From assembly GCF_002291425.1 (NCBI RefSeq), contig NZ_CP014136.1, forward strand, positions 1,984,001 to 2,048,000: DNA of 64,000 nt. Reading direction: 5' to 3'. Shown one piece after another: positions 16,834 to 25,032 of the stretch (within the stretch, counting starts at the first letter, position 1; the number at the start of each line of letters is the position of its first letter). A program made the position numbers and the translations under genes. The notes beneath the pieces are model-generated. The model worked only from the letters and a program-made list of their open reading frames with translations, was not told the DNA's origin and searched no databases. Source of the DNA: Gibbsiella quercinecans (GTDB taxonomy: Bacteria > Pseudomonadota > Gammaproteobacteria > Enterobacterales > Enterobacteriaceae).

Positions 16834-17715
16834 ATGAAATACGCACTCGGGCCAGTGCTCTACTACTGGCCGAAAACGCAAACGGAAGCCTTTTACCAGC
16901 AGGCCAAGGACAGCAGCGCCGACATCATTTACCTGGGCGAACACGTCTGCCCCAAGCGGCGCGAGATGAAAGTGGGCGACTGGCTAGCACTGGCGCAGGA
17001 AGTGGCCAAGTCCGGCAAGCAGGTGGTGATCACCACGCTGGCGCTGTTGCAGGCGCCTTCTGAACTGAACGAGCTGAAACGCTATGTGGAAAACGGCGAG
17101 TTCCTGATTGAGGCCAACGATCTGGGCACGGTCAATATGGCCGCGGAGCGCGGGCTGCCGTTCGTCGCCGGCCATGCGCTGAACTGCTACAACGCCTACA
17201 CGCTGCGCCTGCTGCACAAACAGGGCATGGTGCGCTGGTGCATGCCGGTGGAACTTTCGCGCGACTGGCTGGCGAACCTGCTGGCGCAGTGCGACGAACT
17301 GGGGTTCCGCCATCAGTTTGAGGTGGAAGTGATGGGCTATGGTCACCTACCTCTGGCCTATTCGGCACGCTGTTTTACCGCCCGCTCGGAAAACCGCGGC
17401 AAAGACGAATGTGAAACCTGCTGTATCAAATACCCGCAGGGGCGCGCCATGCGCTCGCAGGAAAACCAGCAGGTGTTCGTGCTAAACGGTATCCAAACCT
17501 TAAGCGGTTATTGTTACAACCTGGGCAACGAACTGGCGGCAATGCAGGAACTGGTGGACATTGTGCGCCTGTCACCGCAGGGGCCAGACACGCTGGCGAT
17601 GGTCGATCGTTTCCGCGCCAACCAGCAGGGCCAACAGCCGCTGGCGCTGGCCGATCGCGCCGACTGTAACGGCTACTGGCGCCGCCTGGCCGGGCTAGAG
17701 CTGGTGCAGCAATAA
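16834..17715 (+). CDS. ubiV: UbiV (YhbV), partner of UbiU
   Basis: The 293-residue U32-family protein has cluster ligands Cys39, Cys180, Cys193 and Cys197, as in E. coli UbiV. AGGAGG lies before the ATG at 16834. UbiU and UbiV form a heterodimer. The base right after its TAA stop is where the outer CRISPR-like repeat begins, so that repeat's palindrome probably doubles as the mRNA 3' hairpin. Confidence 0.96.
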   Translation: MKYALGPVLYYWPKTQTEAFYQQAKDSSADIIYLGEHVCPKRREMKVGDWLALAQEVAKSGKQVVITTLALLQAPSELNELKRYVENGEFLIEANDLGTVNMAAERGLPFVAGHALNCYNAYTLRLLHKQGMVRWCMPVELSRDWLANLLAQCDELGFRHQFEVEVMGYGHLPLAYSARCFTARSENRGKDECETCCIKYPQGRAMRSQENQQVFVLNGIQTLSGYCYNLGNELAAMQELVDIVRLSPQGPDTLAMVDRFRANQQGQQPLALADRADCNGYWRRLAGLELVQQ

Positions 17716-17805
17716 GGTATGTTCCCCGCCGCGGCGGGGAACACTGCGCTTGTGACTTTTCGGAGTTGGCGTAAAACGGTTTATCCCCGCTGGCGCGGGG
17801 AACAC
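17716..17805 (-). CRISPR. One-spacer type I-E CRISPR remnant
   Basis: The 29-bp unit at 17777-17805 is the classic enterobacterial type I-E repeat (minus-strand reading begins GTGTTCCCCGCGCCAGCG). A degenerate copy at 17716-17744 matches it at 20 of 29 positions, including the last eleven, and forms a 22-bp perfect palindrome. Between them is exactly 32 bp (17745-17776), giving the 61-bp type I-E period. The degenerate copy would be the leader-distal terminal repeat and the leader would lie to the right. No cas gene is in the window. The left copy could instead be an ordinary ubiV terminator, but the exact spacing argues for a repeat. Confidence 0.8.
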
Positions 17806-17930
17806 TCTAAATATACCTGATTGAATTACATAGTATTTTTAACCGAGAAAAAACCCACCAAAAACCCCACGTTTTTAAATAACACTAACCCATTGAAATA
17901 TAAAACATAGGTGAGTTATTCAGCAACCAG
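17806..17930 (-). promoter_or_regulatory. AT-rich leader-like region of the CRISPR remnant
   Basis: The stretch right of the intact repeat is AT-rich with A- and T-runs and no ORF. Read on the minus strand it ends ATATTTAGA directly before the repeat, much like type I-E leaders. I did not identify a definite promoter or IHF site. Confidence 0.45.
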
Positions 17931-17954
17931 TTGGAGGTTCCACCAGCACTGTCA

Positions 17955-19094
17955 TCAAGCCCGGCGCCGGCGGAACAGGCTGCGCAAGGCAACCCGGTTA
18001 CGTACCGCCCCAATGGCGATGCCGATCACGGTATACACCGCACCCAGCAGCAACAGCATCATCACATCCCCCCCCACATCCCGCAGCGGCAGGCCCATCT
18101 GGTTAACGCCAGCAATCGCCTTGGTCGCCCAGGTGGAAGGCAAGGCGGATGAAATGGCGCGCACCCAGCCCGGCATCGCCTGCAACGGCCACAGGGTGCC
18201 GGAAAGGTAGAATACCGGGGTGGTGATAAACGATAGCGTCAGGTAGATCATCTCCACGCTACGCAGGCATTCGGTCACCAGCTTGCCCAACCCGAGCACC
18301 GCCAGCAGGAATGGGAAGGTCAGCAGCAGGATTTCCGGGATCGCCGCTGTCTGCCGGTAGCCCAAAACCCACGGCCACAGCACAAACAGCACAATAGACA
18401 AAAACAGCCAGATCGGCAGCAGCGCCGACAGCCCGCCAAGGTACACAGGAATCGACGGCTTGCCGCCAGGCGCCCCTTTCAGCGTGATACTCACGCGCAC
18501 GCAGGCAATCAACAGTGAGTGTTGCAGCAACATCACCAGCAGCCCAGGGAAAACAATCGCCGCAAAGCTGATGCCGGGGTTAAATACATCCAGCGTTTGC
18601 CCGCGGATCGGCGTCAACAACACCTGCACCTGTTGCTCGCTAAAGCCGTTGCGCTGCAGCAGCGTCGTGTTGTACTGGTTGAGGATCTGCTGATAGGCGG
18701 CGGTGACGTCCTGCTGGATCTGGCCATTGGCCAGGCGGTTGGTCGCATCGCCATACATCGGAATGACGACGCTGTCGCCGTGCAGGATCCGTTTCTCCAG
18801 ATCCACCGGCATGATGATCACCGCAAACAGCCGGCGCCAACCCAGATCGTCTTTCGACTCTGCCAGGTTGTCATAGGTTTTAATGGCGATCTTGGCCGTG
18901 GCGTCCAACTGGCGGATGATCTGCCGGCTGGCGGCGCTGTGATCCTGATCCACCACCGCGACCGGCAGATCCCACACGCTGCGGTTAGCGTACACCATAC
19001 TCATCAGGCACAACGACAGGATCAGCATCAGCCACATCGGCCGCTCCAGCATGCCGATCAACACCCGGCAAAAGGTTTGCCAATAGCTTTTCAT
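17955..19094 (-). CDS. ABC-2 type permease, second membrane subunit of an exporter
   Basis: The 379-residue protein has one N-terminal membrane helix (about 17-35), a large periplasmic region (about 40-185) and five to six C-terminal helices, the layout of YhhJ/YbhR-type ABC-2 permeases. Its ATG overlaps the stop of the upstream permease (ATGA), so the two are coupled. The arginine-rich C-terminus (RSLFRRRRA) is cytoplasmic. With the HlyD-like gene it forms a three-gene operon that lacks an ATP-binding subunit. The substrate is unknown; relatives export drugs or lipids. Confidence 0.85.
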   Translation of the reverse strand: MKSYWQTFCRVLIGMLERPMWLMLILSLCLMSMVYANRSVWDLPVAVVDQDHSAASRQIIRQLDATAKIAIKTYDNLAESKDDLGWRRLFAVIIMPVDLEKRILHGDSVVIPMYGDATNRLANGQIQQDVTAAYQQILNQYNTTLLQRNGFSEQQVQVLLTPIRGQTLDVFNPGISFAAIVFPGLLVMLLQHSLLIACVRVSITLKGAPGGKPSIPVYLGGLSALLPIWLFLSIVLFVLWPWVLGYRQTAAIPEILLLTFPFLLAVLGLGKLVTECLRSVEMIYLTLSFITTPVFYLSGTLWPLQAMPGWVRAISSALPSTWATKAIAGVNQMGLPLRDVGGDVMMLLLLGAVYTVIGIAIGAVRNRVALRSLFRRRRA

Positions 19095-20248
19095 ATTATC
19101 GCCGCCGCTTTCGCCAACCGCACCGCCAGCCGGTTGCGCACCAGGAACGCCGCAATCAAGGGATACACCAGCAGCCATGAACAGATGCTCAAAATGGTGC
19201 TGGCCGACACCTGGCGCAGGAAGACGTCAAACATCGCATTCAGTGCGTGGGTCAGCGGCTCGATGTTGGCGATGATCTGCGCCGGCAGCGGCATCGACAG
19301 CTCCGGCACCGCCATACCGGAAAAGGTCAGCGCGATGCTGACCAGAATACCGATCAGGCTGTAGGCGGTAATGGCGTTGGACGTGAAGGTAAACAGCAGC
19401 AAACCGATACTCTGCGCGGCCATCACATAAAAAAAGCCGATCAACAGCATAAACAACGGGTTGCCGGTGACGCGCGCATCAAAGATACCAACCAGCGCGG
19501 CGATCTCCACCATCAGCAGCACGGTAAAACAGAGCGTATACGGCGCCAGCTTGCCCAACAGCGCCAGACTGAAGGGTTTGGCTTTCAGCAGCGCCTGGCT
19601 GCGCGCCAGCACATAGATCATGCAGGTCACGACAAACACCTGCAGAAGATGGATCGTGGCGGCAAATTGCTGATAGTAAATGTAGCTGCCGCTGGCATTG
19701 AACAGGCTGCCGTAGCTGAGGGTTACGTCCGACAGCGCGGGCAGCGTTTTCCCCATCTCCTGGGCAAGCAGCGAGCGATAACTGCTGTTGGTTTCGGCGA
19801 TCAGCGCGCTGAAATCCTGGGTGGAATACAGGCCGGCGCCGTAAAACAGGGCGTTGTAATAGAGTGCGATGGTCGGTTGCTTACCCGCCAGCGCATCTGC
19901 GGCGAAATCGGGCGGCACATACAGCAACGCGTAATCCTGAGCGCTGCGCAGCCGGTGTAACGTTTCGTCCAGCCCGCCGTCATAGGCTTCGACGTGCGCA
20001 TGCGGGCCGGCATCCAATTTGCGGATCAGCGATTTGGACAGCGGGCTGCGATCGCTATCCACCACCGAGACTGGCAGATCCATCAGCGTGCCCGCAGAAA
20101 AGTTACTGCCGATCAGCCCGAACAGCAGCAACGGGAATATCCAGCATAACCAGTGGATGACCGGCTTGCGTAAGCTAACCCGGCACTCGTTGTCGAACGC
20201 ATGGCTAAAACAGCGCCAGCCCGCTTTCAGTCTTCTTGCCATTGCCAT
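19091..20248 (-). CDS. ABC-2 type permease, first membrane subunit of an exporter
   Basis: The 385-residue protein is a paralogue in layout of the next gene: an N-terminal helix (about 30-48), a periplasmic domain with VVDSDRSPLSKSLIR (compare VVDQDHSAASRQIIR in the neighbour), then about five C-terminal helices. The ATG at 20248 lies inside the end of the HlyD-like gene (22-bp overlap); an ATG at 20242 is also possible. It probably forms a heterodimer with the product of 17955-19094. Confidence 0.85.
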   Translation of the reverse strand: MAMARRLKAGWRCFSHAFDNECRVSLRKPVIHWLCWIFPLLLFGLIGSNFSAGTLMDLPVSVVDSDRSPLSKSLIRKLDAGPHAHVEAYDGGLDETLHRLRSAQDYALLYVPPDFAADALAGKQPTIALYYNALFYGAGLYSTQDFSALIAETNSSYRSLLAQEMGKTLPALSDVTLSYGSLFNASGSYIYYQQFAATIHLLQVFVVTCMIYVLARSQALLKAKPFSLALLGKLAPYTLCFTVLLMVEIAALVGIFDARVTGNPLFMLLIGFFYVMAAQSIGLLLFTFTSNAITAYSLIGILVSIALTFSGMAVPELSMPLPAQIIANIEPLTHALNAMFDVFLRQVSASTILSICSWLLVYPLIAAFLVRNRLAVRLAKAAAII

Positions 20249-21201
20249 AGCGTGCTCATCCCTGGGCGTAATCCTTCAACCGGCTGGGCCGGGTACAGGC
20301 GAACTTCAAACGTTTTCAGATCGAAATCGCCAGTGGCGCGCGTTGCGCGTTTCGTGGCGTAGTCACCCAGCGGGGCGATATAGCGCACTTCCGCTTCAAT
20401 GATTTTGTTTTGCAGCGCCGGCACCCGCAGTTGCACCTTATCGCCTTTGCGCACGTGCGCCAGAATGTCTTCACGCAGGTTAAACACAAAGTAGGCATCA
20501 GGCATGCGGATCAGCGTCAGCAATGGGCTGGAGGCGCTAAGCAACTCCCCCACCTCCGCTGGGATCGGCCCGACTTCGCCATCGACTGGCGCCTTCACCT
20601 GCAGATCGTCCGTTTGAGCTTTGATTTCCAGCAGATCTTCTTCCGCCGCTCGCAGTTCGGCGGCGTATTTCTGCCGCAGTTCAACGCGATCGCCGTTGAT
20701 CGCCTCATCCAACGTGGCCTGTTCCGCCAGCACGCGCTGATAGGCGGTGTCACGGGTGCTACGCACGCTGTCCATTTCCGATTTTGAGATATAACCGCGG
20801 CGGAACACGTCCTGATTGCGATCATACTCCTGCTGCGCATTGCGATATTCCGCCTGCGCCTGCGCCAGGGTGGCGCGTTGGTTGCGGATACTTTCTTCGC
20901 GGGTGCCGTGCAATGATTGATCCAGCTGCGCTTTGGCCTCATCGCGGGTGGCCTGTGCGGCATGCAACTGCGCCATCAGCTCCGGGCTATCGAGCTGGAT
21001 CAGTAACTGCCCGGCTCGCACATCATCCCCGCGCTCTACCCGGCGTTCAATCACCCGCCCTTTGGCTTTGGACGCCACGATCACTTCCGGCGCGTCGACT
21101 TCGCCCTGCAATAATAAATTCTGATTATGCGCGCGGAACAACACTGCCATCGCGATGGCAACGGCCACCAGCAGCAGAGTAAACAAGGTTTTTTTCTTCA
21201 T
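20227..21201 (-). CDS. HlyD/YhiI-type periplasmic adaptor (membrane fusion protein)
   Basis: The 324-residue protein has a single N-terminal membrane anchor (about 4-22), a split biotinyl-lipoyl domain (residues 36-72 and about 190-225), a long coiled-coil hairpin (about 75-185) and a beta-barrel domain. Such adaptors link inner-membrane exporters to outer-membrane channels. GGGAG precedes the ATG. It heads the operon with two ABC-2 permeases; E. coli relatives yhiI-rbbA-yhhJ and ybhGFSR include an ATPase gene that is missing here. Confidence 0.9.
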   Translation of the reverse strand: MKKKTLFTLLLVAVAIAMAVLFRAHNQNLLLQGEVDAPEVIVASKAKGRVIERRVERGDDVRAGQLLIQLDSPELMAQLHAAQATRDEAKAQLDQSLHGTREESIRNQRATLAQAQAEYRNAQQEYDRNQDVFRRGYISKSEMDSVRSTRDTAYQRVLAEQATLDEAINGDRVELRQKYAAELRAAEEDLLEIKAQTDDLQVKAPVDGEVGPIPAEVGELLSASSPLLTLIRMPDAYFVFNLREDILAHVRKGDKVQLRVPALQNKIIEAEVRYIAPLGDYATKRATRATGDFDLKTFEVRLYPAQPVEGLRPGMSTLWQWQED

Positions 21202-21407
21202 CTATCCAACTCCCTGGGATAAAGCGCAGGCACCTGTGCACACATCCATATTTGGCGGTGCTCGCCAAAGGCCGCTCGTTATAACAATATCACAAGCACG
21301 TATATCCTCTTTTATACCGCTAAACTGCATTATGCTTTTAACACTAACTTGCAGATCTCTGCACTCGCCCTTTAAGCGATGCCCTTTCTGGCCTGATGGA
21401 CGATATG

Positions 21408-22439
21408 ATGACTGAAAAAAAACCTGTACCGGTTTCGGTGCTTGATCTCTCCCCTATTCCACAGGGGGCGAAACCCCGCGACGCGTTCCACGCTTCGTTA
21501 GATTTGGCGCAACATGCCGAGCAGTGGGGCTACCAGCGTTACTGGCTGGCGGAACACCACAATATGACCGGCATCGGCAGCGCGGCCACCTCAGTGCTTT
21601 TGGGGTATCTGGCCGCCGGCACCAGTACAATCCGCCTGGGTTCGGGCGGTGTTATGCTGCCCAACCATTCACCGCTGGTGATCGCCGAACAGTTCGGCAC
21701 GCTGGAATCGCTCTACCCTGGCCGTATCGATCTGGGGCTGGGCCGCGCGCCCGGCACCGATCAACGCACCATGCTGGCGCTGCGCCGCCATCTTTCCGGC
21801 GATGTGGATAACTTCCCGCGTGACGTGCAGGAACTGCAGCATTACTTCGGCGATGTGCAGCCCAATCAAGCGGTGCAGGCGGTGCCCGGCCAGGGGCTGC
21901 ATGTGCCCATCTGGCTGTTGGGCTCCAGCCTGTACAGCGCGCAATTGGCCGCCCGGCTGGGCTTGCCGTTCGCCTTCGCCTCACACTTCGCGCCGGATAT
22001 GCTATTCCAGGCGCTGCGGATTTATCGCGAAAGTTACCAGCCTTCCGAACGCTGGCCGCAGCCCTATACCATGGTGTGTGTCAACGTGATCGCCGCCGAC
22101 AGCGAGCGCGATGCACGCTTCCTATTCACCTCGATGCAGCAGCAGTTCATCAACCTGCGCCGGGGCGCGCCCGGCCCACTGCCGCCACCGGTGCAAAATA
22201 TCCATGCGTTGTGGAGCGCCGCGGAGCAATATGGCGTTGAGCAGGCGTTGCGTATGTCGATCGTCGGTGGTAAAGACGCCGTGCGTGAAGGGATGCAAGC
22301 GCTGCTGCGCGAAACCGCCGCCGATGAAATCATGGTCAATGGCCAGATCTTTGATCATCAGGCGCGGCTGCATTCGTTTGAGATCGTCGCCGGGCTGAAA
22401 AGCGATCTGCTGCAGGAGAAACCAGCCCCCCTCTCATGA
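21408..22439 (+). CDS. yhbW: YhbW, luciferase-like monooxygenase family protein
   Basis: The 343-residue protein aligns with E. coli YhbW, a flavin-dependent luciferase-like (LLM) family member with the [11 protein letters not shown] and [13 protein letters not shown] motifs of the (beta/alpha)8 flavin site. The substrate is unknown. Three in-frame ATGs occur at 21396, 21405 and 21408; the last follows a GGACGA element and gives MTEKK, close to the E. coli start. The gene is alone, with a strong terminator right after it. Confidence 0.92.
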   Translation: MTEKKPVPVSVLDLSPIPQGAKPRDAFHASLDLAQHAEQWGYQRYWLAEHHNMTGIGSAATSVLLGYLAAGTSTIRLGSGGVMLPNHSPLVIAEQFGTLESLYPGRIDLGLGRAPGTDQRTMLALRRHLSGDVDNFPRDVQELQHYFGDVQPNQAVQAVPGQGLHVPIWLLGSSLYSAQLAARLGLPFAFASHFAPDMLFQALRIYRESYQPSERWPQPYTMVCVNVIAADSERDARFLFTSMQQQFINLRRGAPGPLPPPVQNIHALWSAAEQYGVEQALRMSIVGGKDAVREGMQALLRETAADEIMVNGQIFDHQARLHSFEIVAGLKSDLLQEKPAPLS

Positions 22440-22455
22440 GGGCTATTTCAGTTGC

Positions 22456-22489
22456 CGGGGAATACCTGCCGGGGTATTCCCCGCGTTTT
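22456..22489 (+). terminator. Rho-independent terminator of yhbW
   Basis: An 11-bp perfect stem (22456-22466 with 22473-22483) with a 6-nt loop is followed by CGTTTTATT. It overlaps the end of the convergent efflux gene by two bases. Confidence 0.85.
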
Positions 22490-23924
22490 ATTCAGCAGTC
22501 GCCCGCGCGCGCCGCTGCTGGCTGGTTCGCAGATACCACAAGGTGCGGCCGAGCAGGATCAGCATCAGGCAGAATTCGGCGGTTAGCATCGCCTGCAGCG
22601 CATCCAGATAGTTCCCGTGGTGCAGGTGCAGCGCCTGGACAAACACCATCCCCAGCAGGATCGGGCCAAGCCCAAAGGCCGTCTGCTGGACGGTAGCCAG
22701 CATGGCGCTGCCGGAACCCGCCTGGGCAGCCGGCACATCCGACAACCCAATGCGAAAGAAACTGCTGACGATAAACGCCTGCCCAAAGCCAATCAGCACC
22801 GTTGCCGGGATCAGATTCAGCACGCCCAGGTGCGGCCAAACCATCTTGACACTCAACATCAGCGCCAATAACCCCGTCATCTGAATCAGGCAGCCGAACA
22901 GCAGCGTGCGGACCATACCGACATGTTCAACCACCGTGCTGCTCAGCAACGATGACACGAAATAGGCCGCACCCAGTGCGATGAACGCATTGCCGGACTG
23001 GAATGAGCTCAGGCCGGCACCGGCCTGCAGCGTCAGCGCCATGGCGAACATAAAACCGCTCCAGCAAGAGAAAAACAAAATGGCGACCAGCAGGCCAAAG
23101 CGCACGCTCGGCAGGCGCATCAACGCCAGCGGCAACAATGGATGCAGGTTGCGCTGTTCCTGCCGGCGTTCCACCTGCCACAGCGCCAACAACAACGGAA
23201 TGGTCGCGGCCAACAGCGCCAGGCATTGCCATGGCCAGTGCCAAACCGGCCCCAGTGCCAGCGGGAACAACAGGCAGGCAATCACCAGCCCCAACAGCAA
23301 TGTGCCGGGCAAATCAAGGCTTACCGGCCGTTCTGCGCGGGTATCAGGCACCCAACGGCGCGTACAAAACAGCACCAACAGCCCCACCGGAATATTAATC
23401 AAAAACACGCTGCGCCAGCCCGAGCCGGCAACATCAAGGGCAATCAGCATGCCGCCCAGCACCTGGCCGACAATAAACGCCAGCCCACCGATGGCGCCAT
23501 ACATGCCCAGCGCCCGGGTATGCTCACGGCCGCGCAAACAGACATGAATGGTCGCCAGGATCTGCGGCACAATCAGCGCCGCGCCGACACCCTGCAACGC
23601 CCGGGCCAGCAGCAACAACCAGATGCTGTTGGCCAGGCCGCAAATCAATGAAGATACGGTAAAGAGCCGCACGCCCCATAAAAACACCCGGCGGCGCCCC
23701 AGGTTATCGCCCATGCGCCCGCCCATCGACAGGCAAACGGCAAACGCGACGCCATACACCGCCACCACCAGTTCTAACTGTGCCGGGCTGGCCCGCAGCG
23801 ATTGCGCGATGGAATCCAGACCAACATTGACGATGGAAAAATCAATCATCGGCAGTAGCTGGCCCGCCAGTAAAATAATCAGGCCGCCACGCCCTAATTG
23901 GGTACCAAAAGACAGTGTGCTCAT
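22488..23924 (-). CDS. MFS transporter, DHA2 (14-helix) drug-efflux family
   Basis: The 478-residue hydrophobic protein has about 14 membrane helices. It carries MFS motif A between helices 2 and 3 (GGRMGDNLGRRRVFLWG), Asp in the first helix (PMIDFSIVNVGL), an Arg in helix 4 (LLARALQGVGAAL) and a motif-C-like glycine-rich helix 5. This is the DHA2 drug/H+ antiporter pattern. The ATG at 23924 is preferred to the TTG at 23933. It is divergent from an XRE-type regulator 122 bp away, which probably controls it. The substrate is unknown. Confidence 0.9.
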   Translation of the reverse strand: MSTLSFGTQLGRGGLIILLAGQLLPMIDFSIVNVGLDSIAQSLRASPAQLELVVAVYGVAFAVCLSMGGRMGDNLGRRRVFLWGVRLFTVSSLICGLANSIWLLLLARALQGVGAALIVPQILATIHVCLRGREHTRALGMYGAIGGLAFIVGQVLGGMLIALDVAGSGWRSVFLINIPVGLLVLFCTRRWVPDTRAERPVSLDLPGTLLLGLVIACLLFPLALGPVWHWPWQCLALLAATIPLLLALWQVERRQEQRNLHPLLPLALMRLPSVRFGLLVAILFFSCWSGFMFAMALTLQAGAGLSSFQSGNAFIALGAAYFVSSLLSSTVVEHVGMVRTLLFGCLIQMTGLLALMLSVKMVWPHLGVLNLIPATVLIGFGQAFIVSSFFRIGLSDVPAAQAGSGSAMLATVQQTAFGLGPILLGMVFVQALHLHHGNYLDALQAMLTAEFCLMLILLGRTLWYLRTSQQRRARATAE

Positions 23925-23933
23925 TGTGCTCAA

Positions 23934-23956
23934 CCATTGAGTTAATTCAACAATGG
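23934..23956. promoter_or_regulatory. Candidate operator between the efflux pump and its regulator
   Basis: CCATTG (23934-23939) and CAATGG (23951-23956) form a 23-bp interrupted palindrome about 10 bp upstream of the MFS start. It is the most symmetric element near that start and could be a regulator site. This is weak evidence from symmetry alone. Confidence 0.3.
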
Positions 23957-24046
23957 GGCTAGCATCACCCTTAAATTAAACCGGTACCAGTGCTTGATTA
24001 TCATGGTATAAAAACTACCGGTCACGCTCGGCGGAGGAAACGGCGT

Positions 24047-24946
24047 ATGTCTTTAATTGATGATTCAAACGTATCAGAACAAACACATACGCAATCCAAC
24101 ATCGACAACCGCAAACTGCTGGGGGCTTTCCTGCGCGCACGGCGCGAAAGCCTGGATCCAAACCGCCTGGGGTTGCCGCGTATGCGCCAACGGCGCACTC
24201 CCGGCCTGCGCCGTGAAGAAGTAGCCCAGCTCGCCGACGTTGGCATTACCTGGTACACCTGGCTGGAGCAGGGCCGGCCGATTCAGGCCTCGATCAAAAC
24301 CCTGACCGCCATCGCCAATGCACTGCAGTGCAACGAAGCAGAAACCCATCACCTGTTTATGCTGGCGGGGCAAAGCCTGCCCCCCGCGCACCAACGCCCG
24401 TTGTGCAAGCAGGTTTCCATTTGTGGGCAGCGGATGCTGGATCAACTGGATCCGATGCCGGCGATTATTAATAACGCACGCTTCGACATTATGGGGTTCA
24501 ACCGCGCTTACTGCCTGTTGGTGGGGGTTGATCTGGCGCAGATCCCCCCCGAGGATCGTAACTGCATCTATCTGGCCTTCACCCATAAAGCCTGGCGTGC
24601 CAGCCTGCTGGACTGGGATGAGGTAATGCCGAATATGGTGGCGATGTTCCGTGCACAGATGGCGGAACATCTGGGCGATCCTCTGTGGGAAAAACATCTG
24701 GAGCGCTACATGGCCGCGTCGGAGGATTTTCGTGCCACCTGGGAACGCTACGAAGTGCGTGCAATCAACAATAATATCAAGCGGTTCAACAATTCCCAGG
24801 TTGGCGTGATGAGCCTGCACCAGAATAACTGGTGGTCGGCGGCAAGAAATGGCGATCGGATGATGGTGTATATGCCGGCGGATGAACAGAGCGAACGCCG
24901 CCTGCGGCAGCTAACCAGCGGAGCGCTCGCATCTGAAAGCGAATAA
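24047..24946 (+). CDS. XRE-family regulator with MmyB-like ligand-binding domain
   Basis: The 299-residue protein has an N-terminal helix-turn-helix (about 20-95; TPGLRREEVAQLADVGITWYTWLEQGR is the family hallmark, quoted here in two parts: TPGLRREEVAQLADVG and ITWYTWLEQGR) and a C-terminal PAS-like MmyB/MLTR domain (about 125-290; FNRAYCLLVG, W-rich NNWWSA). Members usually repress a neighbouring transporter or oxidoreductase and bind a fatty-acid-like ligand. GGAGGAAA precedes the ATG at 24047. Divergence from the MFS pump points to local control. Confidence 0.9.
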   Translation: MSLIDDSNVSEQTHTQSNIDNRKLLGAFLRARRESLDPNRLGLPRMRQRRTPGLRREEVAQLADVGITWYTWLEQGRPIQASIKTLTAIANALQCNEAETHHLFMLAGQSLPPAHQRPLCKQVSICGQRMLDQLDPMPAIINNARFDIMGFNRAYCLLVGVDLAQIPPEDRNCIYLAFTHKAWRASLLDWDEVMPNMVAMFRAQMAEHLGDPLWEKHLERYMAASEDFRATWERYEVRAINNNIKRFNNSQVGVMSLHQNNWWSAARNGDRMMVYMPADEQSERRLRQLTSGALASESE

Positions 24947-24980
24947 AAAAGGGCCCATGAGTAATCATGAGCCCTTTTTA
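24946..24980. terminator. Bidirectional terminator between the XRE regulator and deaD
   Basis: An A-run, GGGC, an interrupted stem with loop GTAA, GCCC and a T-run form a long hairpin with one mismatch. A/T tracts on both sides allow it to end transcription from both convergent genes. Confidence 0.85.
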
Positions 24981-24981
24981 G

Positions 24982-25014
24982 TTTCCCCCACCGCCATACG
25001 GCGGTAGGGGGAAA
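24982..25014 (-). terminator. Second hairpin after deaD
   Basis: Arms TTTCCCCCACCGCC and GGCGGTAGGGGGAAA pair with a single bulged A and a 4-nt loop. On the minus strand it lies 18 bp after the deaD stop and just before the T-tract terminator, so it probably protects or helps end the deaD mRNA. Confidence 0.6.
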
Positions 25015-25032
25015 GCGCGTTAGCGCCTGATG

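Noticed and set aside
17716-17744. Left palindrome as a simple ubiV terminator
   Set aside because: It has no T-tract, and its last 11 bases and exact 61-bp offset match the type I-E repeat. It may still serve as a 3' hairpin, so this remains a secondary role and not the main call.
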